20,717 nt of DNA, taken from NCBI GenBank assembly GCA_046760985.1, contig JBHIFE010000014.1, positions 1 through 20,717 of the forward strand, written 5' to 3'. The notes under the pieces are model-generated. The model was not told the DNA's origin, did not search any database, and worked only from the letters and a program-made list of their open reading frames with translations. Below are positions 14,445 to 20,717 of this stretch, in pieces (the first letter of the stretch is position 1; every line of letters begins with the position of its first letter). A program made the position numbers and the translations under genes. Source of the stretch: JBHIFE01 sp046760985 (GTDB lineage: Bacteria; Chloroflexota; Dehalococcoidia; Dehalococcoidales; RBG-16-60-22).

Positions 14445-15128
14445 ATGCAACAGGGATATGAGATAAATGAATTAGCCAAAGAAGAATCTTGGCGCATGTT
14501 TCGGATAATAGGAGAACTGGTGGAGGGTTTTGATAAACTCTCCGGTATAGAGCCGGCGGTAACTATATGGGGTTCGGCTCGAGTTAAGCCGGGTGATGAA
14601 CAATATGCCAAAACTGAAGAAATTGCCCGTCGCCTCGGAGAGATGGGCTTCTCCATAATAACCGGCGGCGGACCTGGTTTGATGGAAGCAGCCAACAAAG
14701 GCGCTCTTGAGGCGGGGGTTAAATCAGTCGGATTAAATATCGAACTGCCCGAGGAACAAGCAGCTAATGCTTACTCATCAATATCTCTAACCTTTAGTCA
14801 TTTCTTTGTCCGCAAGGTCATGCTGGTAAAGTATGCCACTGCCTTCATCATAATGCCCGGCGGCTTAGGCACGCTAGACGAACTAACTGAAGTGCTAACC
14901 TTGATGCAAACCCACAAGATAAAGCCTTTCCCGGTGATATTATTCAATAGCGATTACTGGAAGGGATTTCTGGAGTGGCTAAGGGCTTCCACCCTGGCTA
15001 ATAGCTTTATCTCTGAAGAAGACCTACACTTACTTAGAGTTTGCGATGATACCGACGAGGTAATTGAAGCTGTCCGGAAATGGTTTTTGAATCAGGAGAT
15101 TGCGGGTAGAAAGGCGCTGGTCAGGTGA
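14445..15128 (+). CDS. LOG-family Rossmann-fold protein (TIGR00730 type)
   Basis: The 227-residue protein shows the LOG ('lonely guy') nucleotide-binding signatures: IWGSARVKPGD (41-51), ITGGGPGLMEAANKGA (72-87), Arg123/Lys124 in FFVRKVML, and PGGLGTLDELTEVLTLMQ (138-155), the PGGxGTxxE motif of this family. Family members hydrolyse cytokinin-type or other nucleoside 5'-monophosphates to base plus ribose 5-phosphate; older annotation as lysine decarboxylase is wrong. It carries an N-terminal extension of about 35 residues (helical, acidic), common in the bacterial TIGR00730 group. A CGGAGGT ribosome-binding site precedes the ATG. The physiological substrate here is unknown. Confidence 0.9.
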   Translation: MQQGYEINELAKEESWRMFRIIGELVEGFDKLSGIEPAVTIWGSARVKPGDEQYAKTEEIARRLGEMGFSIITGGGPGLMEAANKGALEAGVKSVGLNIELPEEQAANAYSSISLTFSHFFVRKVMLVKYATAFIIMPGGLGTLDELTEVLTLMQTHKIKPFPVILFNSDYWKGFLEWLRASTLANSFISEEDLHLLRVCDDTDEVIEAVRKWFLNQEIAGRKALVR

Positions 15129-15152
15129 CTGGTGGAAAGAAGGTAAATAACT

Positions 15153-15833
15153 TTGTCGTATGCTGCCCGAGCTGAGATTCTAAAACATTCTCTAATATTC
15201 TCCAGCCTGAACGAAAACGAACTCGCCGAGCTGTCCAAGCTGGCTATTAAGCGCAGCTTCAAGCCAGATGAGTTCGTATTTTGGGAAGGGGATGCCCCCG
15301 ACTACTTCTACGTTGTTGTCGAGGGAAAGATAAAGATTCTCAAATACTCCTCTTCAGGCAAAGAGTTCATCATCGCTTTCTTTGGCTCTGGCGAGATGTT
15401 CGGCGAGGTCGCCGTTTTTGAAGGTAAGCCTTACCCGGCTTCAGCCCAAGCTGTAGCTGACACCAAAGTATTGGCAATCAAAAAAGAAGATTTCCTCTCC
15501 TTTCTGGCTACCCGCCCCCAAGTAGCCCTAAGCATTATCAATGTCCTCGGAGGGCGACTCAGAGTTGCCCAGAGCCGTCTTAAAGATCTGGCTGGGGAGA
15601 GAGTTGAACAGCGGCTTGCCATGACCCTGCTCATGCTTTCTTCAAAGCTCGGCACTACTCTCCCCTTCACCCGGCAGGAGATAGCTAATATGGCTGGAAC
15701 CACCACCGAGACAGTGATTCGGGTTACCAGCCAACTGAAAGAGAGAGGGATTATTCGCTCCGCTCGTGGCAAGATAATTATCCTTGATGAGACCAAGCTA
15801 AGACTACTGAGTGAAGGTCCACCGCTAGTATAG
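15153..15833 (+). CDS. Crp/Fnr-family transcriptional regulator
   Basis: The 226-residue protein has an N-terminal cyclic-nucleotide-binding-type beta-roll (about 15-125, with DYFYVVVEGKIKILKYSSSGKEFIIAFFGSGEMFGEVAVFEGKPYPASAQA), a dimerisation helix (about 128-155), and a winged helix-turn-helix (LPFTRQEIANMAGTTTETVIRVTSQLKERGII, about 170-202). It has no cysteine at all, so it cannot carry the iron-sulfur cluster of true Fnr; a heme, nucleotide or other effector is possible, as in DNR- or HcpR-like members. The recognition helix region contains TTTETVIRV, close to the ExxSR element of Fnr/Crp readers. Start TTG 15153 follows AAGAAGGT at good spacing. An Fnr-type TGAT-N4-ATCA site lies 63 bp after the gene, before the next operon. 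Confidence 0.92.
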   Translation: MSYAARAEILKHSLIFSSLNENELAELSKLAIKRSFKPDEFVFWEGDAPDYFYVVVEGKIKILKYSSSGKEFIIAFFGSGEMFGEVAVFEGKPYPASAQAVADTKVLAIKKEDFLSFLATRPQVALSIINVLGGRLRVAQSRLKDLAGERVEQRLAMTLLMLSSKLGTTLPFTRQEIANMAGTTTETVIRVTSQLKERGIIRSARGKIIILDETKLRLLSEGPPLV

Positions 15834-15895
15834 AAGCCAAAAAGACCTCTTACTACCTCGCCTCTATCCCCCGTTTGTTTACTCGTTTGTTTGTG

Positions 15896-15937
15896 TGATT
15901 CAAATCATAGTTAGGTAACGCCATTTGCTGTTATCAT
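15896..15937 (+). promoter_or_regulatory. Fnr-type operator and -10 box ahead of the redox-stress operon
   Basis: TGAT-TCAA-ATCA (15896-15907) is an exact TGATNNNNATCA palindrome, the core of Fnr/DNR-type sites. TATCAT at 15932-15937 can serve as -10, putting transcription start near 15943. The palindrome centre (15901.5) is then about 42 bp upstream, the classical position of a class II Fnr- or Crp-activated promoter. There is no good -35 box, which fits activator dependence. CGTTTGTTT is repeated just upstream (15872-15880 and 15884-15892). Confidence 0.6.
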
Positions 15938-15986
15938 AGCTACAGAAAGTAAAATCCAAACAACTACTGGAAAAGGTGGTACTGCG

Positions 15987-16217
15987 ATGTATAGTCGGTG
16001 CCCTGGTCAGGATATAGGAAAACTACGGGTAGAACTATACAAATGCCCAAACTGCGCTGCTGAGGTTGAAATCTTCTCTGACGAATTGAAGGTAAAGTGC
16101 CACAAGTGTGGCAAATATATCTACAAGGAGAAAATACCGTCATGCATTGACTGGTGCGCTTCAGCCCGCCAGTGCCTGGGAGAGGAAAGGTGGAAAGAGT
16201 TAAAAGGTGAGGACTAA
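15987..16217 (+). CDS. CPGQD-type Cys-rich zinc-ribbon protein
   Basis: The 76-residue protein opens with MYSRCPGQD and has eight cysteines: Cys5, Cys20/Cys23 (CPNC), Cys38/Cys41 (CHKC), then Cys53, Cys57 and Cys63 (SCIDWCASARQC). Two CxxC knuckles 15 residues apart form a zinc ribbon. The trailing cysteines may bind a second metal or an iron-sulfur cluster. Small proteins with this CPGQD start occur in strict anaerobes, often next to HD-domain proteins; some are annotated as phosphohydrolases by that association only. It is the first gene after the Fnr-type promoter, with an AAAAGGTGG ribosome-binding site. No enzymatic function can be assigned. Confidence 0.8.
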   Translation: MYSRCPGQDIGKLRVELYKCPNCAAEVEIFSDELKVKCHKCGKYIYKEKIPSCIDWCASARQCLGEERWKELKGED

Positions 16218-16253
16218 TATAGCCATCCCAACAAAATCTCTAAGGAGGCAGAA

Positions 16254-16985
16254 ATGACAACCAAAGTTTTGCGGAAAATAGTAAAAATTGATGAGGAGAA
16301 ATGCAACGGCTGTGGGCTCTGCGTTCCCGCCTGTGCCGAGGGAGCGCTTCAAATCATAAATGGCAAGGCAAAACTTGTCAGCGAGCAGTACTGCGATGGT
16401 CTTGGTGCCTGCCTCGGGGAGTGCCCACAAGGAGCAATTACTATTGAGGAGCGCCAAGCTGAGGAGTTTGATGAACAGGCAGTTGAGCACCACTTGCGGT
16501 CAAAAGAGCCGGTTACCGATGAGCTTCCCTGTGGTTGTCCTTCAGCCACCGTTACTCAGTTTGAAAGAAGAACTGCTACCGAAATTCCGGCAGCGGAAAT
16601 TACTGAGACCACCCTCAAATCAATGCTCACTCACTGGCCAGTCCAGCTTACTCTTGTCCCCCCGTTTGCACCTTTCCTGCAAAAAGCCGACCTGCTGCTG
16701 GCAGCAGACTGTGTTCCCTTCGCCTATCCCGGCTTTCACCAAGAGTTTTTAAAAGACCATGCCCTGATTATCGCCTGCCCCAAGCTTGATAACTTTGAGG
16801 CTCACTTAAGAAAGCTTACCGAGGTTCTGCGCTATTCAGAGCCAAAGAGCCTAACCGTGGTGCACATGGAAGTACCCTGCTGTTTTGGTCTGGTGCACAT
16901 GGCTAAGCAGGCAATTCTTGCCAGTGGCAAAGATATACCTTTCACGGAAATAACTATAGGGATAAAGGGCGACCGAAAGTACTGA
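16254..16985 (+). CDS. Ferredoxin-domain iron-sulfur protein
   Basis: The 243-residue protein has an N-terminal bacterial-type ferredoxin domain. The first cluster motif is complete (CNGCGLCVPAC: Cys17, 20, 23, 27). The second is CDGLGACLGEC (Cys47, 53, 57), where the second Cys is Leu50, so only three of four usual ligands are present; this CDGLGAC form seems typical of the family. A linker with CGC (93-95) leads to an alpha/beta domain (125-235) with Cys153, Cys175 and the Cys209-Cys210 pair in MEVPCCFGLVHMAK. Its role is probably electron transfer linked to the neighbouring redox proteins. An AAGGAGG ribosome-binding site precedes the ATG. Confidence 0.87.
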   Translation: MTTKVLRKIVKIDEEKCNGCGLCVPACAEGALQIINGKAKLVSEQYCDGLGACLGECPQGAITIEERQAEEFDEQAVEHHLRSKEPVTDELPCGCPSATVTQFERRTATEIPAAEITETTLKSMLTHWPVQLTLVPPFAPFLQKADLLLAADCVPFAYPGFHQEFLKDHALIIACPKLDNFEAHLRKLTEVLRYSEPKSLTVVHMEVPCCFGLVHMAKQAILASGKDIPFTEITIGIKGDRKY

Positions 16986-17002
16986 TAAAAGAAGGTGCTA
17001 AA

Positions 17003-17209
17003 ATGGCGAACAAAGAAGAATTGAAGCAGCTTCTCCGGGAACTCAATAAACAGAGCGATTCTGCCCTAGTCAAGGAGAGGGCTGCCGACTTCCTCAAGAA
17101 TGTGGACGCCAAAACGCTATCACTGGCAGAGCAGGAGCTCATGGAGAAGATTGGCTACTGCTGCTTTACTCTACAAACTGACCGACAGCGAGAATTTGAC
17201 CAAGGGTGA
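17003..17209 (+). CDS. DUF438-like small protein
   Basis: The 68-residue protein reads KEELKQLLRELNKQSDSALVKERAADFLKNVDAKTLSLAEQELMEKIG, resembling the helical DUF438 domain (Leu/Glu-rich, with a closing 'E-Q-E-L' motif) that normally sits directly before a hemerythrin domain in one protein. The last 20 residues (YCCFTLQTDRQREFDQG) do not match what I recall of the domain. The hemerythrin gene that follows is in the same reading frame, separated by TGA (17207-17209) and ten sense codons. So this looks like one half of a split DUF438-hemerythrin protein. The match is by eye. Confidence 0.6.
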   Translation: MANKEELKQLLRELNKQSDSALVKERAADFLKNVDAKTLSLAEQELMEKIGYCCFTLQTDRQREFDQG

Positions 17210-17239
17210 GAGAGAAAATCATTAGCTAAGGAGGAAAAA

Positions 17240-17725
17240 ATGGCTGCACGATTAGATCCTATAGTTGAGTTCAGGGATGACCACCGAAAAGTCCGGGACC
17301 TGCTTCTTGATTTAGCCAGTGCCGTGGAGAAAGGTGACATAGAAAAGGCACGGCTGACCTTAGGGAATATAGACACTTTGGTAGGGCCACATTTCCGATA
17401 TGAAGAAGAAGCACTTTACCCGGCGATGAAGGAGTTCTTGGGCGAATATGTGGACAGCCTCATTGATGAGCATGATGGTGCCATCAGCACCGCCCAAACA
17501 GCAGCCTCGCTTCTGTCCAAGCCATCTGTGTCTCCAGAGGAAGCCAAGGAGGCAGCTAAAGCAGCTCGCGCCTTGCTGGTACATGTTAGCAACTGTGATG
17601 GACTGAATATTCTCACTGAGCGGCTGCCTCAGGAGCAGCTGGACTATCTTGCCCGCCGATATGAAGAGGCTAGAGCTGCTGGAGTTCCACTCCTAAAGTG
17701 GGCAGTGACCGTACGCAAACAGTAG
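17240..17725 (+). CDS. Hemerythrin-like di-iron protein
   Basis: The 161-residue four-helix protein has the non-heme di-iron ligand pattern: His15 in DDHRKV, His51 and Glu55 in HFRYEEEALYP, His78 in DEHDG, and His115 plus Asp120 in HVSNCDG. The bacterial hemerythrin fold uses about five His and two carboxylates, so this set is nearly complete. Such domains bind O2 or NO reversibly, or act as oxygen or iron sensors; RIC/YtfE-type relatives repair iron-sulfur clusters after nitrosative stress. The C-terminal helix (130-161) extends past the usual domain. An AAGGAGG ribosome-binding site lies before the ATG. It is cytoplasmic. Confidence 0.9.
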   Translation: MAARLDPIVEFRDDHRKVRDLLLDLASAVEKGDIEKARLTLGNIDTLVGPHFRYEEEALYPAMKEFLGEYVDSLIDEHDGAISTAQTAASLLSKPSVSPEEAKEAAKAARALLVHVSNCDGLNILTERLPQEQLDYLARRYEEARAAGVPLLKWAVTVRKQ

Positions 17726-17732
17726 GTGACTC

Positions 17733-18155
17733 TTGAGCACCAACCAGGATAAGAAACAGGTGACCATCATTCTACACAGTGGCGATTACGACCGGGTAAG
17801 TTATGCCCTGTCGCTAGCCCTTGTTGCCTTAGCCACAGGAATGGAGGTACACATGCTCCTGACCTATGGCGGACTGAGACGGTTCACACACGGACACTTA
17901 GAAGATCTAGGGGAAGAGACAACGCATCAGTTGAGGAACGCTATCAACCGCGGCCTCAAGTCGGGGGGTATTGAGCCCTTACCGGAGCAGCTTGCCGATG
18001 CTAAGAGGTTAGGATTGAGACTTTATGCCTGTGCCGGCACCATGTCCGCTCTCAATATAGTCCGTGACGACTTGGTGCCTGAAGCGGACGAGGTTATCGG
18101 TCTTGCCACTTTTTTCAAGTTCGCCCGCTCCGCCTCAGCAAACTGGTACATCTAG
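17733..18155 (+). CDS. DsrE/DsrF-like family protein
   Basis: The 140-residue protein has the DsrE-like Rossmann-type layout: VTIILHSGDYDRVSYALSLALVALATGMEVHMLLTYGGLRRF at the start, then LRLYACAGTMSALNI with Cys100 and ADEVIGLATFFKFA. Cys100 stands where DsrE2-type proteins carry the sulfur-binding Cys, so sulfur-carrier or persulfide chemistry is likely, but no other sulfur-relay gene is adjacent. The start is TTG at 17733 behind TAGGTGA, which overlaps the stop of the hemerythrin gene, so the genes are coupled (7-bp gap). The family is also known in peroxiredoxin-like annotation; the exact reaction cannot be given. Confidence 0.82.
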   Translation: MSTNQDKKQVTIILHSGDYDRVSYALSLALVALATGMEVHMLLTYGGLRRFTHGHLEDLGEETTHQLRNAINRGLKSGGIEPLPEQLADAKRLGLRLYACAGTMSALNIVRDDLVPEADEVIGLATFFKFARSASANWYI

Positions 18156-18169
18156 TCAAGAGAAAAGGA

Positions 18170-18544
18170 ATGCCTAAAATATTTGAAAGATTAGACCGCA
18201 AGAAAAGCAAAGACATAAGGGTATTGGCTAATTTCATCTCTATCTTCTGCCGGGAAAATCATCGAGAAGAAGCGAAAAGTGCCTCTCCCATCAAAGATGT
18301 CAGGTTGCACCATAGCCTAGGCAGCAAAAACTTGCTATTATGCCACGATTGTCAGAAACTACTGAACCACGGCATAGCTAAGTTGCTTCTATGCCCTTAT
18401 GACCCTAAGCCGATGTGTAAGAAATGCGAAACTCACTGTTATGCACCAGGCTATCGGGAGAGGATCCGGGAGGTTATGAGATTCTCCGGTTTGTATCTGG
18501 TAAAACATGGTCGGCTTAATTTGATGATTCACTATTTCTTTTGA
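18170..18544 (+). CDS. YgbA family protein (NO-associated)
   Basis: The 124-residue protein matches the YgbA_NO ('nitrous oxide-stimulated promoter') family by its motifs: KDIRVLANFISIFCREN (14-30), LCHDCQKLLNHGIAKLLLCPYDPKPMCKKCETHCY (57-91) and REVMRFSGLYLVKHGRL (100-116). Six cysteines (Cys58, 61, 75, 83, 86, 90) suggest a metal or iron-sulfur site. In Escherichia coli ygbA is repressed by the NO sensor NsrR and induced by NO; its role is linked to recovery from nitrosative stress but not well defined. Its position in an operon with hemerythrin behind an Fnr-type site supports the same theme. The ribosome-binding site AAAAGGA is adequate. Confidence 0.88.
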   Translation: MPKIFERLDRKKSKDIRVLANFISIFCRENHREEAKSASPIKDVRLHHSLGSKNLLLCHDCQKLLNHGIAKLLLCPYDPKPMCKKCETHCYAPGYRERIREVMRFSGLYLVKHGRLNLMIHYFF

Positions 18545-18556
18545 GAACGGAGAAAC

Positions 18557-19060
18557 ATGAATGCTACTAAAGCCACGCTGATAAGGGCGATGAAAGCCCA
18601 TTTCAAGGGAGATGCGAAGAGAATTAACCATGCCCTCAAGGTAACCGAATACGCTGAGGAGCTACTAGAACGGGAGGGGGGAGATTATTCAATAGTAATC
18701 GGGGCGGCTCTACTACACGATATAGGGATTCATGCCGCCGAAAAGAAGTATGGCAGCACCATTGGCAAATATCAGGAGAAAGAAGGACCGCCTATTGCCC
18801 GGCGAATCTTAACCAGACTGGGGTTTGAGCAAAATCAAATTGAGGAAATTTGCGAAATCATTGCTCACCACCATAGTCCAGGAAAGATAAATACCCGGAA
18901 CTTTAAAATACTCTATGATGCTGATTGGCTGGTAAATTTGAGAGACGACTATGATATCCAGGACAAGGACAAACTAGCCAACATTATTGATGGGGTGCTT
19001 CTTACCGAAAGCGGCAAAGTTATGGCTAGGACAATCTACCTCCAACGAAGTTTTGTGTAG
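18557..19060 (+). CDS. HD-domain phosphohydrolase
   Basis: The 167-residue protein has the HD metal-binding signature: His25 in INHALKVTEYAEELL, the pair His54-Asp55 in AALLHDIG, the histidine run His104-106 in IIAHHHSP, and Asp121/Asp123 in LYDADWLVNL. It is a single-domain HD protein of the size seen for small nucleotide phosphohydrolases. Substrates range widely in this family, so none can be assigned. It closes the operon, 12 bp after the ygbA-like gene, with an ACGGAG ribosome-binding site. HD proteins recur beside CPGQD-type proteins in anaerobes, in line with the first gene of this operon. Confidence 0.85.
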   Translation: MNATKATLIRAMKAHFKGDAKRINHALKVTEYAEELLEREGGDYSIVIGAALLHDIGIHAAEKKYGSTIGKYQEKEGPPIARRILTRLGFEQNQIEEICEIIAHHHSPGKINTRNFKILYDADWLVNLRDDYDIQDKDKLANIIDGVLLTESGKVMARTIYLQRSFV

Positions 19061-19119
19061 CCCCATAATTCAGCCAACATCAAAGAGAGACCCCTGGGGC
19101 AAGGGCTAACCGCTACGTT

Positions 19120-20717
19120 TTATATCACTGCTCTGGCTACAATCTCAGCCAGATCCAGTACCTGTACTCTATCGTCAGCACCTTTGTCTTTTAGTCCGTC
19201 TTCAAACATAGTCATGCAGTACGGGCAGCAGACACAAATCGTCCTCGGCTCTTCCTTCAAGGCTTCCTCTACCCGGGCTACATTGATATGTTTGCCAATG
19301 GGTTCCTCCATCCACATGCGCCCGCCACCGGCACCACAGCAAAAAGACCTATCGCGGTGGCGTTCCATCTCAATTGGCAACTGACCAGTAGCCGAGGCAA
19401 TAGCTTTACGCGGCGCTTGGTAAATCATATTATAACGTCCCAGGTAGCAGGAATCGTGAAATACCAAATTACCCAGATCTTTGATTTTATTCAGTCCTAG
19501 CTTACCCTCTGTGATCAGTTTACCGATTAGCTCGGTGTGATGGGTAACTTCCAGTTCGATACCATACTGACGGTAATCATTCTTCAGAGTACTGTAGCAA
19601 TGCGGACACTGAGTAATAATCTTTTTAATGCCCCCTTCTTTAAACATCTTGATATTCTCTCTCGCCATACGGTCGAAAACGAATTCGTTGCCCAGGCGAC
19701 GCAAGCTATCGCCACAACACATTTCATCTTTACCCAAAATACCCCAGGAAATGCCAGCTCCGTTCAGAATTTTGCTTAAAGCCAAAGTCGTCCGCCGGTT
19801 GCGGGCATCAAAAGCACCGGCACAGCCTACATAAAACAAATATTCGGTTTTGCCAGCTTCAAAGGGCTCAACCTCAATTTCCGCCGCCCATTTGACACGC
19901 TCCCCAGGGGCAATACCCCAAGGATTACTGCGCTGTTCCATACTCTCAAAAAAGGCTAGTAATTCTTCGGGAAACTTGGCTTTCATCTCCACCAGATTCC
20001 GGCGCATGTCAACAATTTTAGGTACATGCTCAATAAACACCGGGCACACTTCCATACAAGCACCGCAGGTGGTACATTCCCAGAGCACCTCTTCAGACAC
20101 GCTACCTTCCTGACCTTCACCAATTAGGGGTAGTACTGTGTCTCCGTTTTTGAGCATTAGCGGACCATTCTTTAACAAGTTGACTTTGATATCATGGATG
20201 ACCAGCCGCGGGTTTAGCGGCTTGCCAGTGAAGGTAGCCGGACAAACATCCGAACAACGACCACAGTCGGTACAGGAATAAGAGTCAAATAAACTTTTCC
20301 AGGTAAATTGATCAACTTGTCCAACACCAAAGATATTACCCTTTTTGAATTCTTCCCGAGGTTGGGTATTAACATTTACCAGACTCTTGAAAAAACAGTT
20401 AGGAATAGCGGTAAGGATGTGCATGTGCTTGGTAACAGCTAGATAATTCATGAACCCGAGAAGTGCGATAGCGAAAATCCACCAGAAAAAGCCGGCATAC
20501 CCAACCAGACTTGCTGTCGGAGTACCTGAGAAAAAAGTAGCTGCCACAAAGCTGGATACCGGCATGTATCGGGCAGCTTCTTCGCTCCCTTGAGCAATCT
20601 CGCTGGCGTGCAGACCGAAAAAGGAAATAATTAAGACAGCAAGCAAACCAAGCGTAATAAGGGCGTCAGGCTCTATCGGTAATACGTAACTGGGGCGAAA
20701 GGCAGCACGCCGGATGA
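19120..20717 (-). CDS. HdrD-like membrane iron-sulfur oxidoreductase, N-terminus outside window
   Basis: The minus frame is open from the window edge through 531 visible codons; TTG 20646 is not a credible start because coding continues upstream (PIEPDALITLGL). The visible N-terminal part has membrane segments (LAVLIISFFGLHA, then FFWWIFAIALLGFMNYLA) with His residues in the GLHASE and KHMHILTA contexts, like a NarI/HdrE-type cytochrome b domain. Two ferredoxin clusters follow (CTDCGRCSDVCP and CTTCGACMEVCP). Two CCG domains complete it (C...EMCCGDSLRR...CPHC; C...SFCCGAGGGRMWM...CCPYC), the site of the active iron-sulfur centre in heterodisulfide reductases. It probably passes electrons between menaquinone and a thiol or flavoprotein partner. 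It is convergent with the HD gene; the 59-bp spacer contains CCCCTGGGG. Confidence 0.9.
   Translation of the reverse strand, partial: IRRAAFRPSYVLPIEPDALITLGLLAVLIISFFGLHASEIAQGSEEAARYMPVSSFVAATFFSGTPTASLVGYAGFFWWIFAIALLGFMNYLAVTKHMHILTAIPNCFFKSLVNVNTQPREEFKKGNIFGVGQVDQFTWKSLFDSYSCTDCGRCSDVCPATFTGKPLNPRLVIHDIKVNLLKNGPLMLKNGDTVLPLIGEGQEGSVSEEVLWECTTCGACMEVCPVFIEHVPKIVDMRRNLVEMKAKFPEELLAFFESMEQRSNPWGIAPGERVKWAAEIEVEPFEAGKTEYLFYVGCAGAFDARNRRTTLALSKILNGAGISWGILGKDEMCCGDSLRRLGNEFVFDRMARENIKMFKEGGIKKIITQCPHCYSTLKNDYRQYGIELEVTHHTELIGKLITEGKLGLNKIKDLGNLVFHDSCYLGRYNMIYQAPRKAIASATGQLPIEMERHRDRSFCCGAGGGRMWMEEPIGKHINVARVEEALKEEPRTICVCCPYCMTMFEDGLKDKGADDRVQVLDLAEIVARAVI

Noticed and set aside
17207..17209. 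TGA as selenocysteine codon joining the DUF438-like and hemerythrin parts
   Set aside because: No selenocysteine-type stem-loop is evident, and the second gene has its own strong ribosome-binding site and ATG.

Overview
The window looks like the chromosome of an anaerobic, probably monoderm bacterium of the Dehalococcoidia (Chloroflexota) type. This is inferred from gene content only: a type IV pilus locus with no outer-membrane secretin, an HdrD-like iron-sulfur protein, Cys-rich small proteins, a split DUF438/hemerythrin pair and moderate GC. No marker gene is present to settle the taxonomy.

Left part (1-3.9 kb): the start of a conserved unknown gene (minus strand) diverges from a NarL-type two-component pair (membrane histidine kinase plus LuxR-type response regulator, 366-2217). 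An intergenic region follows with an 86-bp inverted-repeat element. Then come two nearly identical type IV pilin genes in tandem (2509-3556), a strong stem-loop and a small zinc-ribbon gene.

Middle (3.87-13.07 kb, all minus strand): a pilus assembly operon. In transcription order it runs: acidic coiled-coil protein, PilB ATPase, PilC platform, a PilV/GspI-like pseudopilin, a PilW/GspJ-like pseudopilin, a PilX-like protein carrying DUF11-like surface domains, a small two-TM protein, a PilO-like protein and a PilM-PilN fusion. The PilO-like protein carries an internal block homologous to the globular part of the two major pilins, a chimera I do not know from described systems. PilT, PilD and a secretin are not in the window. 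The operon is headed by tandem 36-39 bp repeats. Each repeat carries a TTGACA-like box, and two of them form complete promoters with a palindrome in the spacer.

Right part (13.4-19.1 kb, plus strand): an alpha/beta hydrolase, a LOG-family protein and a Crp/Fnr-family regulator form one short operon. A TGAT-N4-ATCA site follows, about 42 bp upstream of the predicted start of the next operon, the geometry of an Fnr-type activated promoter. That operon encodes a CPGQD zinc-ribbon protein, a ferredoxin, a DUF438-like peptide, a hemerythrin, a DsrE-like protein, a YgbA (NO-associated) protein and an HD-domain protein. It is plausibly a redox or nitrosative-stress module controlled by the adjacent regulator. 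The window ends in an HdrD-like membrane iron-sulfur protein (minus strand) whose N-terminus lies outside.
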